NCBI RefSeq assembly: GCF_051954455.1
Contig: NZ_JBQCHS010000015.1
Coordinates: forward strand, 62,001 to 126,000
Direction of reading: 5' to 3'
From: Pseudolysinimonas sp051954455
GTDB lineage: Bacteria > Actinomycetota > Actinomycetes > Actinomycetales > Microbacteriaceae
Length of the DNA stretch: 64,000 nt
Every line of letters begins with the position of its first letter. Position 1 is the stretch's first letter. Below, piece by piece: positions 15,454-24,725 of this stretch. The position numbers and the translations under genes are program-made. The notes beneath the pieces were generated by a model that saw only the letters and a list, made by a program, of their open reading frames with translations, had not been told where the DNA came from and did not search any database.

Positions 15454-17340
15454 TCAGTCCAGATGGATCTCGACGGCGGTGAGTTCCCACCGGTCGCCCG
15501 AGAGGAGAGAGTCACCCACCGGCATCGACCCCGCTGCCGTCGCCTGAGAGCTCTGAGTCCAGAAGGAGTCTCCAACGCGGCGGTCGAGGAAGGTGTGCTC
15601 GAGCCGCTGTCCCTCCACCGGTGTGGGCAGTGTGGCCGTGCTCCAGTCGTGACCGACAGACCAGACGGCGGAGCCGGGACCCGCCGGGACGCTCAGTGCA
15701 GGCGACCCATGAGTGGCGGAGGCGCCGACCGCGGTGCCGACCGACGCGCCGTGCCCGAACGCAGCGACCGTGATCGATCCGTCGTATCCGGGGTTCGCCA
15801 GTTTCGCAGTCACGACGGCCCCCCGAACCGGCGATGGAGCGCGCGCCGCCCAGATCTCGGCCGTCCCGCCGGCCCCGTTGCTCCGCTTCACGAGCGACCA
15901 GGTGAGGCCGCCGCCCGAGAGCGAGGCCACCTTCTGGGAACCGGGTACCGGCCCGTCAGCGGCGACGAACGCGACGAAGAGTTCGCCGGGGTCGGTCGAC
16001 GTGATCGCCGGTGAGACGAGTCTGCTCGAGGCCTTCGACTGATCGGTCGACACCTGAGCGTCAGGGAACGGCCAGACGGGCGGCGGGAAGACCGGCACGA
16101 CGTCGATCTCCACGGCGGCGGGCGCGGAGACGAGGGCGCCGTCGCTGGCCGTGTAGGTGAACGAGTCCGGCCCGGAATAACCGGTGGCCGAGGTGTAGAC
16201 CAGGTCCGCACCGGTCCCCGTCAGAGCACCGTGGGCGGGCGGCGTGACCACCGTGTAGGTCAGTGCGTTGCCGTCCGGATCCGTGCCCTGCAGGGTCAGA
16301 GGCTGACCGACGGCGGACTGCGCCTGGACGTGGAACGACTGGACGGCCGGCGCATGCGGTGTCGAACCCGTCGGGGTCACCGTGATCTGAGCCCAGTAGT
16401 CGGGCGACGAGGACCGGTTGTCGGTGACGAAGTAGTAGATCCGATCCTGACCCGTGAACCCGAGGTCCGGTGTGTAGCTGACCCGACCGTCCTGCCCGGA
16501 CGTCACCGTTCCGTGATCGGCTCCGCCGACGGAGAAGAACACCGGGTCACCGTCGGCGTCCGTCGCCGTCAGAGTGAACTGCACGGCGGTGTTCTCCGGC
16601 GTCGTGATCGAGGGCGGCGTCGACGTCGGCGGAGTGTTCGGGCGCGCCGGCGTCACGGTGATCGAGATCGTCGCCGGAGCCGAGTCGAGGACGCCGTCGT
16701 TGGCGACGAAGCTCACCGAGTCTGGCCCGGCGTAGTCGTCGTTCGGGGTGTACAGGACGCCCCCGGATACGGCCAGCGTGGATCCGTGCAGCGGAGGCGA
16801 GACGATGCGGTACGTGAGGTGGTCACCGTCGACGTCCGTCGCCGCGAACGGCAGCAACGCCTGATCGCCGCCCTGCACGGTCAGCGCCCCCGGCGCCGCC
16901 ACTGGAGCATGGTTGTCCGGGGAGGCGGGCGTCACGGTCACGGTCACGGTCGCCAACGCCGACGAGGACGTCGCGTCGGACACGTTGTACTGGAAGGAGG
17001 CCACCCCCACGAAGCCCGCCGTCGGCGTGTAGGTGACCGTCGGCGACATGAACCCGCCGGTCGTCACCGTCCCGTGAGCGCTCCCGGACGGAGGGAGGAC
17101 TCCGTAGGTGAGCGCGTCGCCGGCGGGGCCGCTGCCCTGCAACTGGATTGTGACGGCCTGGCCCTGGCGGGTGGTCGCCTGCACGTCCGAAGCGGTCAGG
17201 GCCGTCGTGCCGTCCGCATGCGCGGCGCCCGCGCTCGCGAGACCCAAGCCGGACGCCAGAAGGACGGCGACGGCTCCCGATAGCAGGCGCCGTGTGAGGC
17301 GGTCAGGCGCGCGAAACGGGCGCGCCGAAATGTTCGACAC
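15454..17340 (-). CDS. Secreted surface protein with tandem cadherin/Ig-like repeats
   Basis: 628 residues from GTG 17340; an upstream TTG (17370) is rejected because a GAAAGAG SD sits between them. It has a Sec signal peptide (Arg-rich n-region, LLSGAVAVLLASGLGLA, cleavage after AGAAHA). Four to five Ig-like repeats of roughly 90-100 residues follow, marked by the recurring pattern GxALTY...VTYTPTAGFVGxxSFxYxVSD and DADGDPV/DVDGDHL, typical of bacterial Ig and tandem-95 adhesion repeats. A different C-terminal domain of about 190 residues, rich in Gly/Ser/Trp, ends the protein. There is no LPXTG or anchor helix, so it is released or held non-covalently. Codon use is less G+C-biased than neighbours. 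Confidence 0.88.
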   Translation of the reverse strand: MSNISARPFRAPDRLTRRLLSGAVAVLLASGLGLASAGAAHADGTTALTASDVQATTRQGQAVTIQLQGSGPAGDALTYGVLPPSGSAHGTVTTGGFMSPTVTYTPTAGFVGVASFQYNVSDATSSSALATVTVTVTPASPDNHAPVAAPGALTVQGGDQALLPFAATDVDGDHLTYRIVSPPLHGSTLAVSGGVLYTPNDDYAGPDSVSFVANDGVLDSAPATISITVTPARPNTPPTSTPPSITTPENTAVQFTLTATDADGDPVFFSVGGADHGTVTSGQDGRVSYTPDLGFTGQDRIYYFVTDNRSSSPDYWAQITVTPTGSTPHAPAVQSFHVQAQSAVGQPLTLQGTDPDGNALTYTVVTPPAHGALTGTGADLVYTSATGYSGPDSFTYTASDGALVSAPAAVEIDVVPVFPPPVWPFPDAQVSTDQSKASSRLVSPAITSTDPGELFVAFVAADGPVPGSQKVASLSGGGLTWSLVKRSNGAGGTAEIWAARAPSPVRGAVVTAKLANPGYDGSITVAAFGHGASVGTAVGASATHGSPALSVPAGPGSAVWSVGHDWSTATLPTPVEGQRLEHTFLDRRVGDSFWTQSSQATAAGSMPVGDSLLSGDRWELTAVEIHLD

Positions 17341-17477
17341 CGATGGATCTCTTTCTTCGTCCCCCGCCAATGGAATGCCGTGGGCCGTCGTGATGATCTC
17401 TCGGGCTTCGGGTGATCACACCGTAGAGGATCTCTCGTAGCCCGCGCAACGGACATGTCCCCGCTGGTTATGAAAGT

Positions 17478-17497
17478 ATCTGCGTATGGATGCAGAT
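17478..17497. promoter_or_regulatory. Inverted repeat over the start of the ArsR-family gene (candidate metal-responsive operator)
   Basis: ATCTGC-N8-GCAGAT, extendable to 7-bp arms by a flanking T and A, covers the ATG at 17486. Size and symmetry fit an ArsR/SmtB dimer site, and the position would let the repressor block its own operon. Confidence 0.55.
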
Positions 17498-17847
17498 AGA
17501 GCGCTCTGCGGGCGAGAGCCCGACAGCCAGTTCGTCGAACTCGCCGTCGAGGTGTTCGCCATGCTCGCCGACGCGACCCGGGTGCGCATCATCCTGGCGC
17601 TCAAGGAGACGGGGGAGCTCTCGGTGAACCACCTCGCCGACATCGTCGACAAGTCCCCGGCGGCGGTGTCGCAGCATCTCGCCAAGCTGCGACTGGCGCG
17701 CATGGTCACGACCCGGCAGGACGGGACCCGCGTGTTCTACGCGCTCGCCGATGAGCACGCCCAGCAGTTGGTGACCGACGCGATCTTCCAGGCCGAGCAC
17801 GCGCTCGGCGGGACGCCGCGCCACCACCACGTCGGGACGGACCGCGC

Positions 17848-17851
<4 letters not shown>
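17486..17851 (+). CDS. ArsR/SmtB family metal-sensing transcriptional repressor
   Basis: 121-residue winged helix-turn-helix repressor. The core FAMLADATRVRIILAL and the recognition helix region SPAAVSQHLAKLRLARMV are typical of ArsR/SmtB proteins. The C-terminal GTPRHHHVGTDRA is His-rich and, with Asp and His in the alpha-5 region (DEHAQQLVTDAIFQAEH), resembles NmtR/KmtR-type Ni/Co or Zn sensors. A CDF exporter gene overlaps its stop by four bases, so it most likely derepresses metal efflux. The exact metal is uncertain. A candidate operator overlaps the start codon. Confidence 0.92.
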
Positions 17852-18840
<989 letters not shown>

Positions 18841-18855
18841 GGCGCGACCCGAGGC

Positions 18856-18892
18856 GAAGGCCCCCGAGATCATGATGATTCCGGGGGCCTTC
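18856..18892. terminator. Hairpin terminator between CDF gene and tRNA-Tyr
   Basis: GAAGGCCCCCG and CGGGGGCCTTC form an 11-bp perfect stem with a 15-base loop, 16 bases after the CDF stop and just before the 3' end of the convergent tRNA-Tyr. It may serve both transcripts. Confidence 0.7.
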
Positions 18893-18897
18893 TGATG

Positions 18898-18979
18898 TGG
18901 CGAGTGAGGGATTCGAACCCCCGAAGGCAAAGCCAGCTGATTTACAGTCAGATCCCTTTGGCCGCTTGGGTAACTCGCC
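18898..18979 (-). tRNA. tRNA-Tyr (anticodon GTA)
   Basis: 82-base class II tRNA on the minus strand. Acceptor GGCGAGT/ACTCGCC, anticodon stem CTGA/TCAG with GTA, a long variable arm, T loop GGTTCGAATCC, discriminator A. The CCA is not encoded. Confidence 0.92.
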
Positions 18980-19060
18980 GGGCGCGCCCGAAGGCACCGC
19001 ACAAGGATACAAGGATCGCGGCACCCCGCCGACCACGCGATCCGGAGGCATCGGGGGTCG

Positions 19061-19843
19061 TCAGTCGCCGGCCTCCCGGCGGTACTGGTCGGCGTATCGG
19101 GCGACCTCGGCGAGGTAGAAGGCGGGCGCGTTGTAGGCCGACACCGCGGCGCGCCAGCCCTGCTCCGTCTGGAGCGCCGTCGACGCACGGCAGAGGTAGC
19201 GGGCGGCCGCGAGCACGGAGTCCTCGATGTTCTGCGGATCCTCCTTGCCGTCCGCGTTGCCGTCGATGTGCCAGTTGCGCCACGCCTCGGGGATCAGCTG
19301 CATCGGCCCGACCGCACGGTCGGCCTGGGCGTCGCCGTCGATCGCGCCCCCGTCGGAGTCCTTGATGAGCGCGACCCCGTTGCCGTCGAGCGCCGGCCCG
19401 TAGATCGGGGGCGACACGGTCCCGTCGGCGCCGATCGACGAGCCGCCGTGACGTCCGTGGTCGCTCTCGACGCGGCCGATGCCGGCGAGCAGGTTCCAGG
19501 ACATCCCGCACTGCGGTTTCACCTCGGCGAGGTTCAGCGCGGCACCCGCGTAGGCGGCGAGCGCGCGCGCCGGGATGCCCGTCTTCCGCGCGGTATCGGC
19601 GACCCACACCGGGTCGGCCAGCCCGCCGATCCCGAGGGGACCGGGCGTCGCGGCCCGCGGCGGCAGCGCGGCCGGCGGCGCCCACGACGGCGCGGGGGTC
19701 GGGGCGGGGGCGAGCGCGGATCCGCCGCCCGCCCGCGGCACGAGCGCCAGCACGAGCAGCACGACGACGACCACGCCGACGGCTCCGCCGAGCACCCCGG
19801 CGACGACTCGTCCGCGGCCCGCCACGATCGTCGGTTCTAGCAT
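19061..19843 (-). CDS. Lytic murein transglycosylase (SLT domain), membrane-anchored
   Basis: 260-residue peptidoglycan lyase. One transmembrane helix (about residues 12-35) is followed by a Pro/Ala-rich linker and a transglycosylase domain with GIGRVESDHG (catalytic Glu), GPMQLIPEAWRNW and the C-terminal AAVSAYNAP. The insertion DGNADGKEDPQNIEDSVLAAARYLC is usual for the actinobacterial subgroup. Its start codon is 6 bases from that of the divergent yajQ gene, so each promoter lies inside the other gene's coding sequence. Confidence 0.9.
   Translation of the reverse strand: MLEPTIVAGRGRVVAGVLGGAVGVVVVVLLVLALVPRAGGGSALAPAPTPAPSWAPPAALPPRAATPGPLGIGGLADPVWVADTARKTGIPARALAAYAGAALNLAEVKPQCGMSWNLLAGIGRVESDHGRHGGSSIGADGTVSPPIYGPALDGNGVALIKDSDGGAIDGDAQADRAVGPMQLIPEAWRNWHIDGNADGKEDPQNIEDSVLAAARYLCRASTALQTEQGWRAAVSAYNAPAFYLAEVARYADQYRREAGD
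19838..19843 (+). promoter_or_regulatory. -10 box of yajQ overlapping the divergent transglycosylase start codon
   Basis: TAGCAT is followed by 6 bases and the yajQ ATG. Its last three bases are the complement of the transglycosylase ATG. Confidence 0.6.
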
Positions 19844-19849
19844 GGCCTG

Positions 19850-20338
19850 ATGGCAGATTCCTCCTTCGACATCGTGAGCAAGGTCGACCCGATGGAGACG
19901 CAGAACGCGCTGAACCAGGCGCAGAAGGAGATCGCGCAGCGCTACGACTTCAAGAACGTCGGCGCCTCCATCGAGGCGTCGGGCGAGAAGTTCGTGCTGA
20001 AGGCCTCGAGCGAGGAGCGCGTGAAGGCGGTGCTCGACGTCTTCGAGTCGAAGCTCATCAAGCGCGGCATCTCGCTGCGCTCGCTCGACGCGGGCGAGCC
20101 GTTCGCGAGCGGCAAGGAGTACCGCATCGAGGCCTCCATCAAGGAGGGCATCTCGAGCGACGACGCGAAGAAGATCTCCAAGATCATCCGCGACGAGGCG
20201 CCCAAGTCGATCAAGAGCCAGATCCAGGGCGACGAGCTGCGGGTGCAGTCGAAGAGCCGCGACGACCTGCAGGCGACGATCGCCCTGCTGAAGGGCAAGG
20301 ACCTGGACGTCGCCCTCCAGTTCGTCAACTTCCGCTGA
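19850..20338 (+). CDS. yajQ: YajQ family cyclic di-GMP-binding protein
   Basis: 162-residue cytoplasmic protein with two ferredoxin-like halves. It begins SSFDIVSKVDPMETQNAL and has KEIAQRYDFKNV and the repeat-like KISKIIRDEAPKSIKSQIQGDELRVQSKSRDDLQ, all signature stretches of the family. YajQ binds nucleotides; a c-di-GMP effector role has been shown for a Xanthomonas member, while the actinobacterial role is unknown. Codon choice, with many AAG and ATC codons, suggests good expression. A leaderless start is predicted. Confidence 0.95.
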   Translation: MADSSFDIVSKVDPMETQNALNQAQKEIAQRYDFKNVGASIEASGEKFVLKASSEERVKAVLDVFESKLIKRGISLRSLDAGEPFASGKEYRIEASIKEGISSDDAKKISKIIRDEAPKSIKSQIQGDELRVQSKSRDDLQATIALLKGKDLDVALQFVNFR

Positions 20339-20401
20339 CCTGGGAGGGCTCTCGAGGCGCCGCGTCGCGGCGAGGCGACGCGCTCACGGCATACTGAGCG
20401 C

Positions 20402-21871
20402 GTGATCCAACTGGACGGCGGACTGCTCGCCTTCCTCGTCCTGCTCGCGCTGATCGTCGTCGACCTGGGCATCCGGATCGGCGCCCTCATCGTCGTGCCG
20501 CGCAACCGGCGCCCGCAGACGGCGGTCGCCTGGCTGCTGGCGATCTACTTCATCCCCTACTTCGGGCTGCTGTTCTTCCTGGTGTTCGGCCGCGCCCGCC
20601 TGCCCCGCACGCGCCGCAACAAGCAGCGCGAGATCAACCAGTACATCCTCGACACCACCGAGGGCATCGACCGGGTGCAGATCGACCCGCCGTGGCCGAC
20701 CTGGCTGGAGCCGGTGGTGCAGCTGAACCGCAACCTCGGCTCCATGCCGCTGGTCGGCGGCAACGTCGCGGAGCTCTACGACCACGACCAGGACGCGCTC
20801 GACGCGATGACGGCGGCCATCGACGCGGCAGAGAAGACGGTCCACGCCGAGTTCTACATCCTGTCGCTCGACGACACCACGCGGCCGTTCTTCGAGGCGC
20901 TCGCCCGCGCCCGGGCTCGAGGGGTCGTCGTGCGGGTGCTCCTCGACCACCTCGGCAACGCCGGCTATCCCGGATTCGGACCGGCCAAGCGGATGATGAC
21001 CCGGGCCGGCATCGAGTGGCACCTCATGCTGCCGTTCCAGCCGCTGCGCGGCCGCGTACAGCGACCCGACCTCCGCAACCACCGCAAGCTCCTCGTCGTC
21101 GACGGACAGGTCGCGTTCACCGGCTCGCAGAACGTCATCGAGGAGCCGTACCAGAAGCGCAAGAACCGCAAGAAGGGGCTGCGTTGGCGGGACTTCATGG
21201 CCCGCTTCGAGGGACCGGTCGTGGCCGGCATCGACGCGCTCTTCGTCACCGACTGGTACTCGGAGACCAACGAGCTGCTCACCCGCGAAGCGGCTCCGGT
21301 GCGCACCGTCGGCGACGGCGATCTCGACTGCCAGGTCGTGCCGTCGGGACCCGGGTTCAGCGACGAGAACAACCTCAAGATGTTCAACTCGCTGGTCTAC
21401 GCGGCGCAGGAGCGCATCCACCTGGTGAGCCCGTACTTCGTGCCCGACAGCTCCATGCTCTACGCACTGACCACTGCCGCACAGTCGGGCATCGAGGTGC
21501 AGCTGTTCGTGTCGGAGATCAGCGACCAGTTCGGCGTCTACCACGCGCAGCGCAGCTACTACGACGGGCTGCTCAAGGCCGGCGTCCGGATCTTCCTCTA
21601 CAAGGCGCCGACGATCCTGCACGCGAAGTCGATGACGATCGACGACGAGCTCTCGGTCATCGGGTCGAGCAACTTCGACATGCGGTCGTTCTCGCTCGAC
21701 CTCGAGATCTCGGTCATGGTGCGCGGCGCCTCGTTCCTGCGGCGGCTCCGCGCCATCGAGGACGACTTCCGCGCGAACAGCTCGGAGCTCACCCTCGAGG
21801 TGTGGCGCAGGCGCGGGCGCTGGACCTCGATCCTCGACAACCTCATGCGGCTGACGGCGGTCCTGCAGTAG
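20402..21871 (+). CDS. cls: Cardiolipin synthase (phospholipase D family)
   Basis: 489-residue membrane enzyme that joins two phosphatidylglycerols to cardiolipin. Two N-terminal transmembrane helices (PLDNt region, about residues 5-65) are followed by two PLD active-site motifs: HRKLLVVDG with GSQN downstream, and HAKSMTIDDE with GSSNFDMRS. The layout matches bacterial ClsA-type enzymes. GTG start, preceded by a CATACT box and 6 bases, consistent with a leaderless message. Confidence 0.94.
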   Translation: MIQLDGGLLAFLVLLALIVVDLGIRIGALIVVPRNRRPQTAVAWLLAIYFIPYFGLLFFLVFGRARLPRTRRNKQREINQYILDTTEGIDRVQIDPPWPTWLEPVVQLNRNLGSMPLVGGNVAELYDHDQDALDAMTAAIDAAEKTVHAEFYILSLDDTTRPFFEALARARARGVVVRVLLDHLGNAGYPGFGPAKRMMTRAGIEWHLMLPFQPLRGRVQRPDLRNHRKLLVVDGQVAFTGSQNVIEEPYQKRKNRKKGLRWRDFMARFEGPVVAGIDALFVTDWYSETNELLTREAAPVRTVGDGDLDCQVVPSGPGFSDENNLKMFNSLVYAAQERIHLVSPYFVPDSSMLYALTTAAQSGIEVQLFVSEISDQFGVYHAQRSYYDGLLKAGVRIFLYKAPTILHAKSMTIDDELSVIGSSNFDMRSFSLDLEISVMVRGASFLRRLRAIEDDFRANSSELTLEVWRRRGRWTSILDNLMRLTAVLQ

Positions 21872-21874
21872 CGC

Positions 21875-22156
21875 TCAGCTCGCGGAGCCGCGCCCGGTCT
21901 TCGCCTGCAGGCGCTCGATGTGCTCGGAGGCCTGCGCCTTCGTGAGGTCGGCCGGCAGTTCCTCGCCGGCCTCGCGGGCGAGCGTGTCGAGGTAGCTGCG
22001 TTGGGCGCCCGTCATCGGCTCGTCGCCGGTGACCCACTCGGACGGGTCCTTGCTCGCCGAGGTGGCGGTGTCGTCGCCCCGGGCGCCGAGCGTCTCCGGT
22101 TCGGGGGTCACGCGGTCGTCGCGGGAGGGCTCGTCGGGGAGGGTCGTGTCGCTCAT
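21875..22156 (-). CDS. DUF3072 domain protein
   Basis: 93-residue acidic protein. The first 40 residues are disordered and charged. The rest, from MTGAQRSYLDTLAREAGEE through DLTKAQASEHIERLQ, is the DUF3072 helical motif, which resembles a small SAP-like or Lsr2-like helix-turn. Function is unknown; the family is common in actinobacteria and often stress-induced. Its stop is 3 bases from the convergent cls stop. Confidence 0.85.
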   Translation of the reverse strand: MSDTTLPDEPSRDDRVTPEPETLGARGDDTATSASKDPSEWVTGDEPMTGAQRSYLDTLAREAGEELPADLTKAQASEHIERLQAKTGRGSAS

Positions 22157-22243
22157 GGGGCGACGGTACGTCGCGTCGCCGATGCCGGGTCGGACGCCCA
22201 GAGGGTTCCCGGGAGAGGGATCTCTCGATCCGCCGTTGCGCGG

Positions 22244-23608
22244 CTACTCGACCCGCTCGCCGCGCGAGATCGCGACCATCTCGTCGCGGTCGACGACCTT
22301 GATGCGGGTGCGCCCCTCGGCCTCGCCGAGGGCCATCTCGTGGGCGTCGAGGGCGTGCCAGCCGTCGAGGTTCGTGTAGGCGATGCCGCGCTCCTCGAGC
22401 AGGGCCACCACCGACTCCTCGGACGGCGAGGCCGGCGTCCACCACGATGCCTGGTCGTGCACGAGGTGCTCGATGGTCTCCATCGCGTCCGACTTGGTGT
22501 GGCCGATGAGACCGACCGGCCCGCGCTTGATCCAGCCCGTCGCGTAGACGCCCGGCACGATGCGGTCGTCGTCGCCGAGGACCTGACCCTCGTGGTTCGG
22601 GATCACGCCGTGCTTCTCGTCGAACGGGACGCCGGGCAGCGGGGAGCCGAAGTAGCCGACCGCGCGGTACACGGCCTGCACCGGCACCTCGCGGATCTCG
22701 CCGGTGCCGCGGACGCCGCCCGCGCCGTCGGGCTCGGTGCGCTCGTACCGGAAGGCGGCGACCCGCCCGTCGGCGCCGGCCACGACCTCCAGCGGCTTCG
22801 CGTAGAAGTGCAGGTGGAGCCGGCGCGACGCCTGGCCGGTCTCGCGCTGGCGCCACTGGGTGAACGTCTTGTCGATGACGAAGATCTGCTTGTTCGACGC
22901 GATCGCGTTCCTCGACGCCTCGTCGTAGTCGAAGTCCTCCTCGTCGACGATCATGTCGACGTCGCGCAGCTCGCCGAGCTCGCGGTGCTCGAGCGGCGTG
23001 AACTTCACCTGCATCGGGCCGCGGCGCCCGAAGACGTGCACGTCGGTCACCGGGGAGGCCTTCAGCCCCTCGTAGACGTTGGCGGGGATCTCGGTGGGCA
23101 GCAGGTCCTCGGGGTGCTTGGTCAGCATCCGCGCCACGTCGAGCGCGACGTTGCCGTTGCCGATCACGGCGATCGACTCCGCCTCCAGCGGCCACTCGCG
23201 CGGGTAGTCGGGGTGGCCGTCGAACCAGCTCACGAAGTCGGCGGCGCCGTAGCTGCCCGGCAGATCGATGCCCGGGATGTCGAGCGAGGCGTCGCGCACC
23301 GCTCCGGTCGCGAAGATGACGGCGTTGTAGTGCTGCTGCAGGTCGTCGAGGGTGATGTCGGTGCCGAAGCGCACGTTGCCGAAGATGCGGATGTCGCCGC
23401 GGTCGAGCACGTCGCGCAGCGCCGTGATGATGCCCTTGATGCGCGGATGGTCGGGTGCGACGCCGTACCGTACGAGCCCGTAGGGCGCGGGCAGGTGGTC
23501 GAACAGGTCGATGGAGACGTCGAACGGGCGCTCCCGCTTCAGCAGGATGTCGGCGGCGTAGATGCCGGCGGGGCCGGCTCCCACGATGGCCAGGCGCAGC
23601 TTGGTCAC
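22244..23608 (-). CDS. fprA: Ferredoxin/adrenodoxin-type NADP+ reductase (FprA family)
   Basis: 454-residue FAD enzyme passing electrons between NADPH and ferredoxin. The N-terminal FAD-binding GAGPAGIYAADIL and PYGLVRYGVAPDHPRIK, the second dinucleotide motif VIGNGNVALDVARML, and the C-terminal YATGWIKRGPVGLIGHTK align with mycobacterial FprA and mitochondrial adrenodoxin reductase. No ferredoxin or P450 gene lies beside it. In the window the menaquinone block begins just upstream. Confidence 0.94.
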   Translation of the reverse strand: MTKLRLAIVGAGPAGIYAADILLKRERPFDVSIDLFDHLPAPYGLVRYGVAPDHPRIKGIITALRDVLDRGDIRIFGNVRFGTDITLDDLQQHYNAVIFATGAVRDASLDIPGIDLPGSYGAADFVSWFDGHPDYPREWPLEAESIAVIGNGNVALDVARMLTKHPEDLLPTEIPANVYEGLKASPVTDVHVFGRRGPMQVKFTPLEHRELGELRDVDMIVDEEDFDYDEASRNAIASNKQIFVIDKTFTQWRQRETGQASRRLHLHFYAKPLEVVAGADGRVAAFRYERTEPDGAGGVRGTGEIREVPVQAVYRAVGYFGSPLPGVPFDEKHGVIPNHEGQVLGDDDRIVPGVYATGWIKRGPVGLIGHTKSDAMETIEHLVHDQASWWTPASPSEESVVALLEERGIAYTNLDGWHALDAHEMALGEAEGRTRIKVVDRDEMVAISRGERVE

Positions 23609-23625
23609 ACGGATCCTCTCGGGAT

Positions 23626-23660
23626 GGTCTCGACGGGCTCGACCTGCGGACGGGTCGAGG
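23626..23660. repeat. REP-like intergenic palindrome
   Basis: CTCGACC-N8-GGTCGAG (arms 23638-23644 and 23653-23659) with an extra GGTCTCGAC upstream. The same GGTCGAG core recurs at 40361-40397. Such elements are scattered between genes in many Microbacteriaceae. Confidence 0.4.
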
Positions 23661-23666
23661 GGCGGA

Positions 23667-24725
23667 TTACGCGGATCGCTCCACGATCGCCTCGGCGAAC
23701 TTCGTCAGGGCCTTCTTCACCGGCCCGTCGGGCAGCGGCGTCAGGGCCTCCACGGCGAGCGCCGACCAGCGGCGCGCCTCGGTCAGGGTAGCGCGGGTCA
23801 CCTGGTGCTCGCGGAGGGCGGTCACGACCGCGTCCAGCTCCGCGTCGTCGGCCGAGCCGGCGCGCTCGATCCGGGCGAGCAGTTCGGCGGACCGCGGATC
23901 CGACGTCGCCGCGTCGCGCAGGTAGAGCAGCGGCAGGGTGACGACCCCGGCGCGCAGGTCGGTGCCGGCGATCTTGCCGGTGTCGCCCGATCGCGGGGAG
24001 AGGTCGATGACGTCGTCGACGAGCTGGAACGCGACGCCGACCCGCTCGCCGAACGCGCGCACCGGCTCTTCGTAGGCCGGATCGGCGTCCGAGAAGATCA
24101 CGCCGAGCACGCCCGCGAGGGCGATGAGCGAGCCGGTCTTGTCGGCGAGCACCTGGATGTAGTGGGCCACCGGGTCCTCGTCCTCGCGCGGTCCGAGGGT
24201 CTCGTGCAGCTGGCCGAGGCACAGCCGCTCGAACGTGTCGGCCTGGAGCGCGAGCCCCTTGTCGCCGAGGCTCGCGATGAGCTTCGACGCACGGGCGAAC
24301 AGGAGGTCACCGGTGAGGATCGCGACCGAGTTGCCCCACTTGCTCTGCGCGCTCGGCACCCCGCGACGCAGCTGCGCCTCGTCCATGACGTCGTCGTGGT
24401 ACAGCGAGGCGAGGTGGGTGATCTCGACCGCGCGGGCGGCCGTGATCACCTGGGTGGTCGCGCCGTCGCCGAGCTGCGCGGTGAGGAGCGCGAGCGTCGG
24501 GCGCACGCGCTTGCCGCCCGCCTCGAGCAGGTAGCGGCCGGTCGCGTCGGCCATGTCGTCGGCGAAGGAGACCTCGCCGAGGATGCCGGACTCCACCTCG
24601 TCGAGCCCGCGCTCGATCGCGTCGAGGAACTGGCGCTCCTCGCCCGAGGCGAAGAGCTTCTCGCCGAGCCCGAGCGACGAGCTGAGCGTGCTGCGCCGAC
24701 GGGCGAGCGGGACGGCGGGGGTCAC
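23667..24725 (-). CDS. All-trans polyprenyl diphosphate synthase (menaquinone side chain)
   Basis: 352-residue prenyltransferase that builds the isoprenoid tail for menaquinone. First Asp-rich motif DDVMDEAQLRRG, second DDVIDLS, with GGKRVRPTLALL and GDTGKIAGTDLRAGVVTLPLLY around them. The residues before the first motif are Leu-Tyr-His, small enough for a long-chain product; exact length cannot be read. The GTG start overlaps the menG stop by four bases, so head and tail assembly are coupled. Confidence 0.93.
   Translation of the reverse strand: MTPAVPLARRRSTLSSSLGLGEKLFASGEERQFLDAIERGLDEVESGILGEVSFADDMADATGRYLLEAGGKRVRPTLALLTAQLGDGATTQVITAARAVEITHLASLYHDDVMDEAQLRRGVPSAQSKWGNSVAILTGDLLFARASKLIASLGDKGLALQADTFERLCLGQLHETLGPREDEDPVAHYIQVLADKTGSLIALAGVLGVIFSDADPAYEEPVRAFGERVGVAFQLVDDVIDLSPRSGDTGKIAGTDLRAGVVTLPLLYLRDAATSDPRSAELLARIERAGSADDAELDAVVTALREHQVTRATLTEARRWSALAVEALTPLPDGPVKKALTKFAEAIVERSA

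Noticed and set aside
17398..17434. GGTGATCACACC near-palindrome in the surface protein/ArsR gap
   Set aside because: Short palindromic core and a 9-base direct repeat GATCTCTCG, but no clear placement to either promoter.
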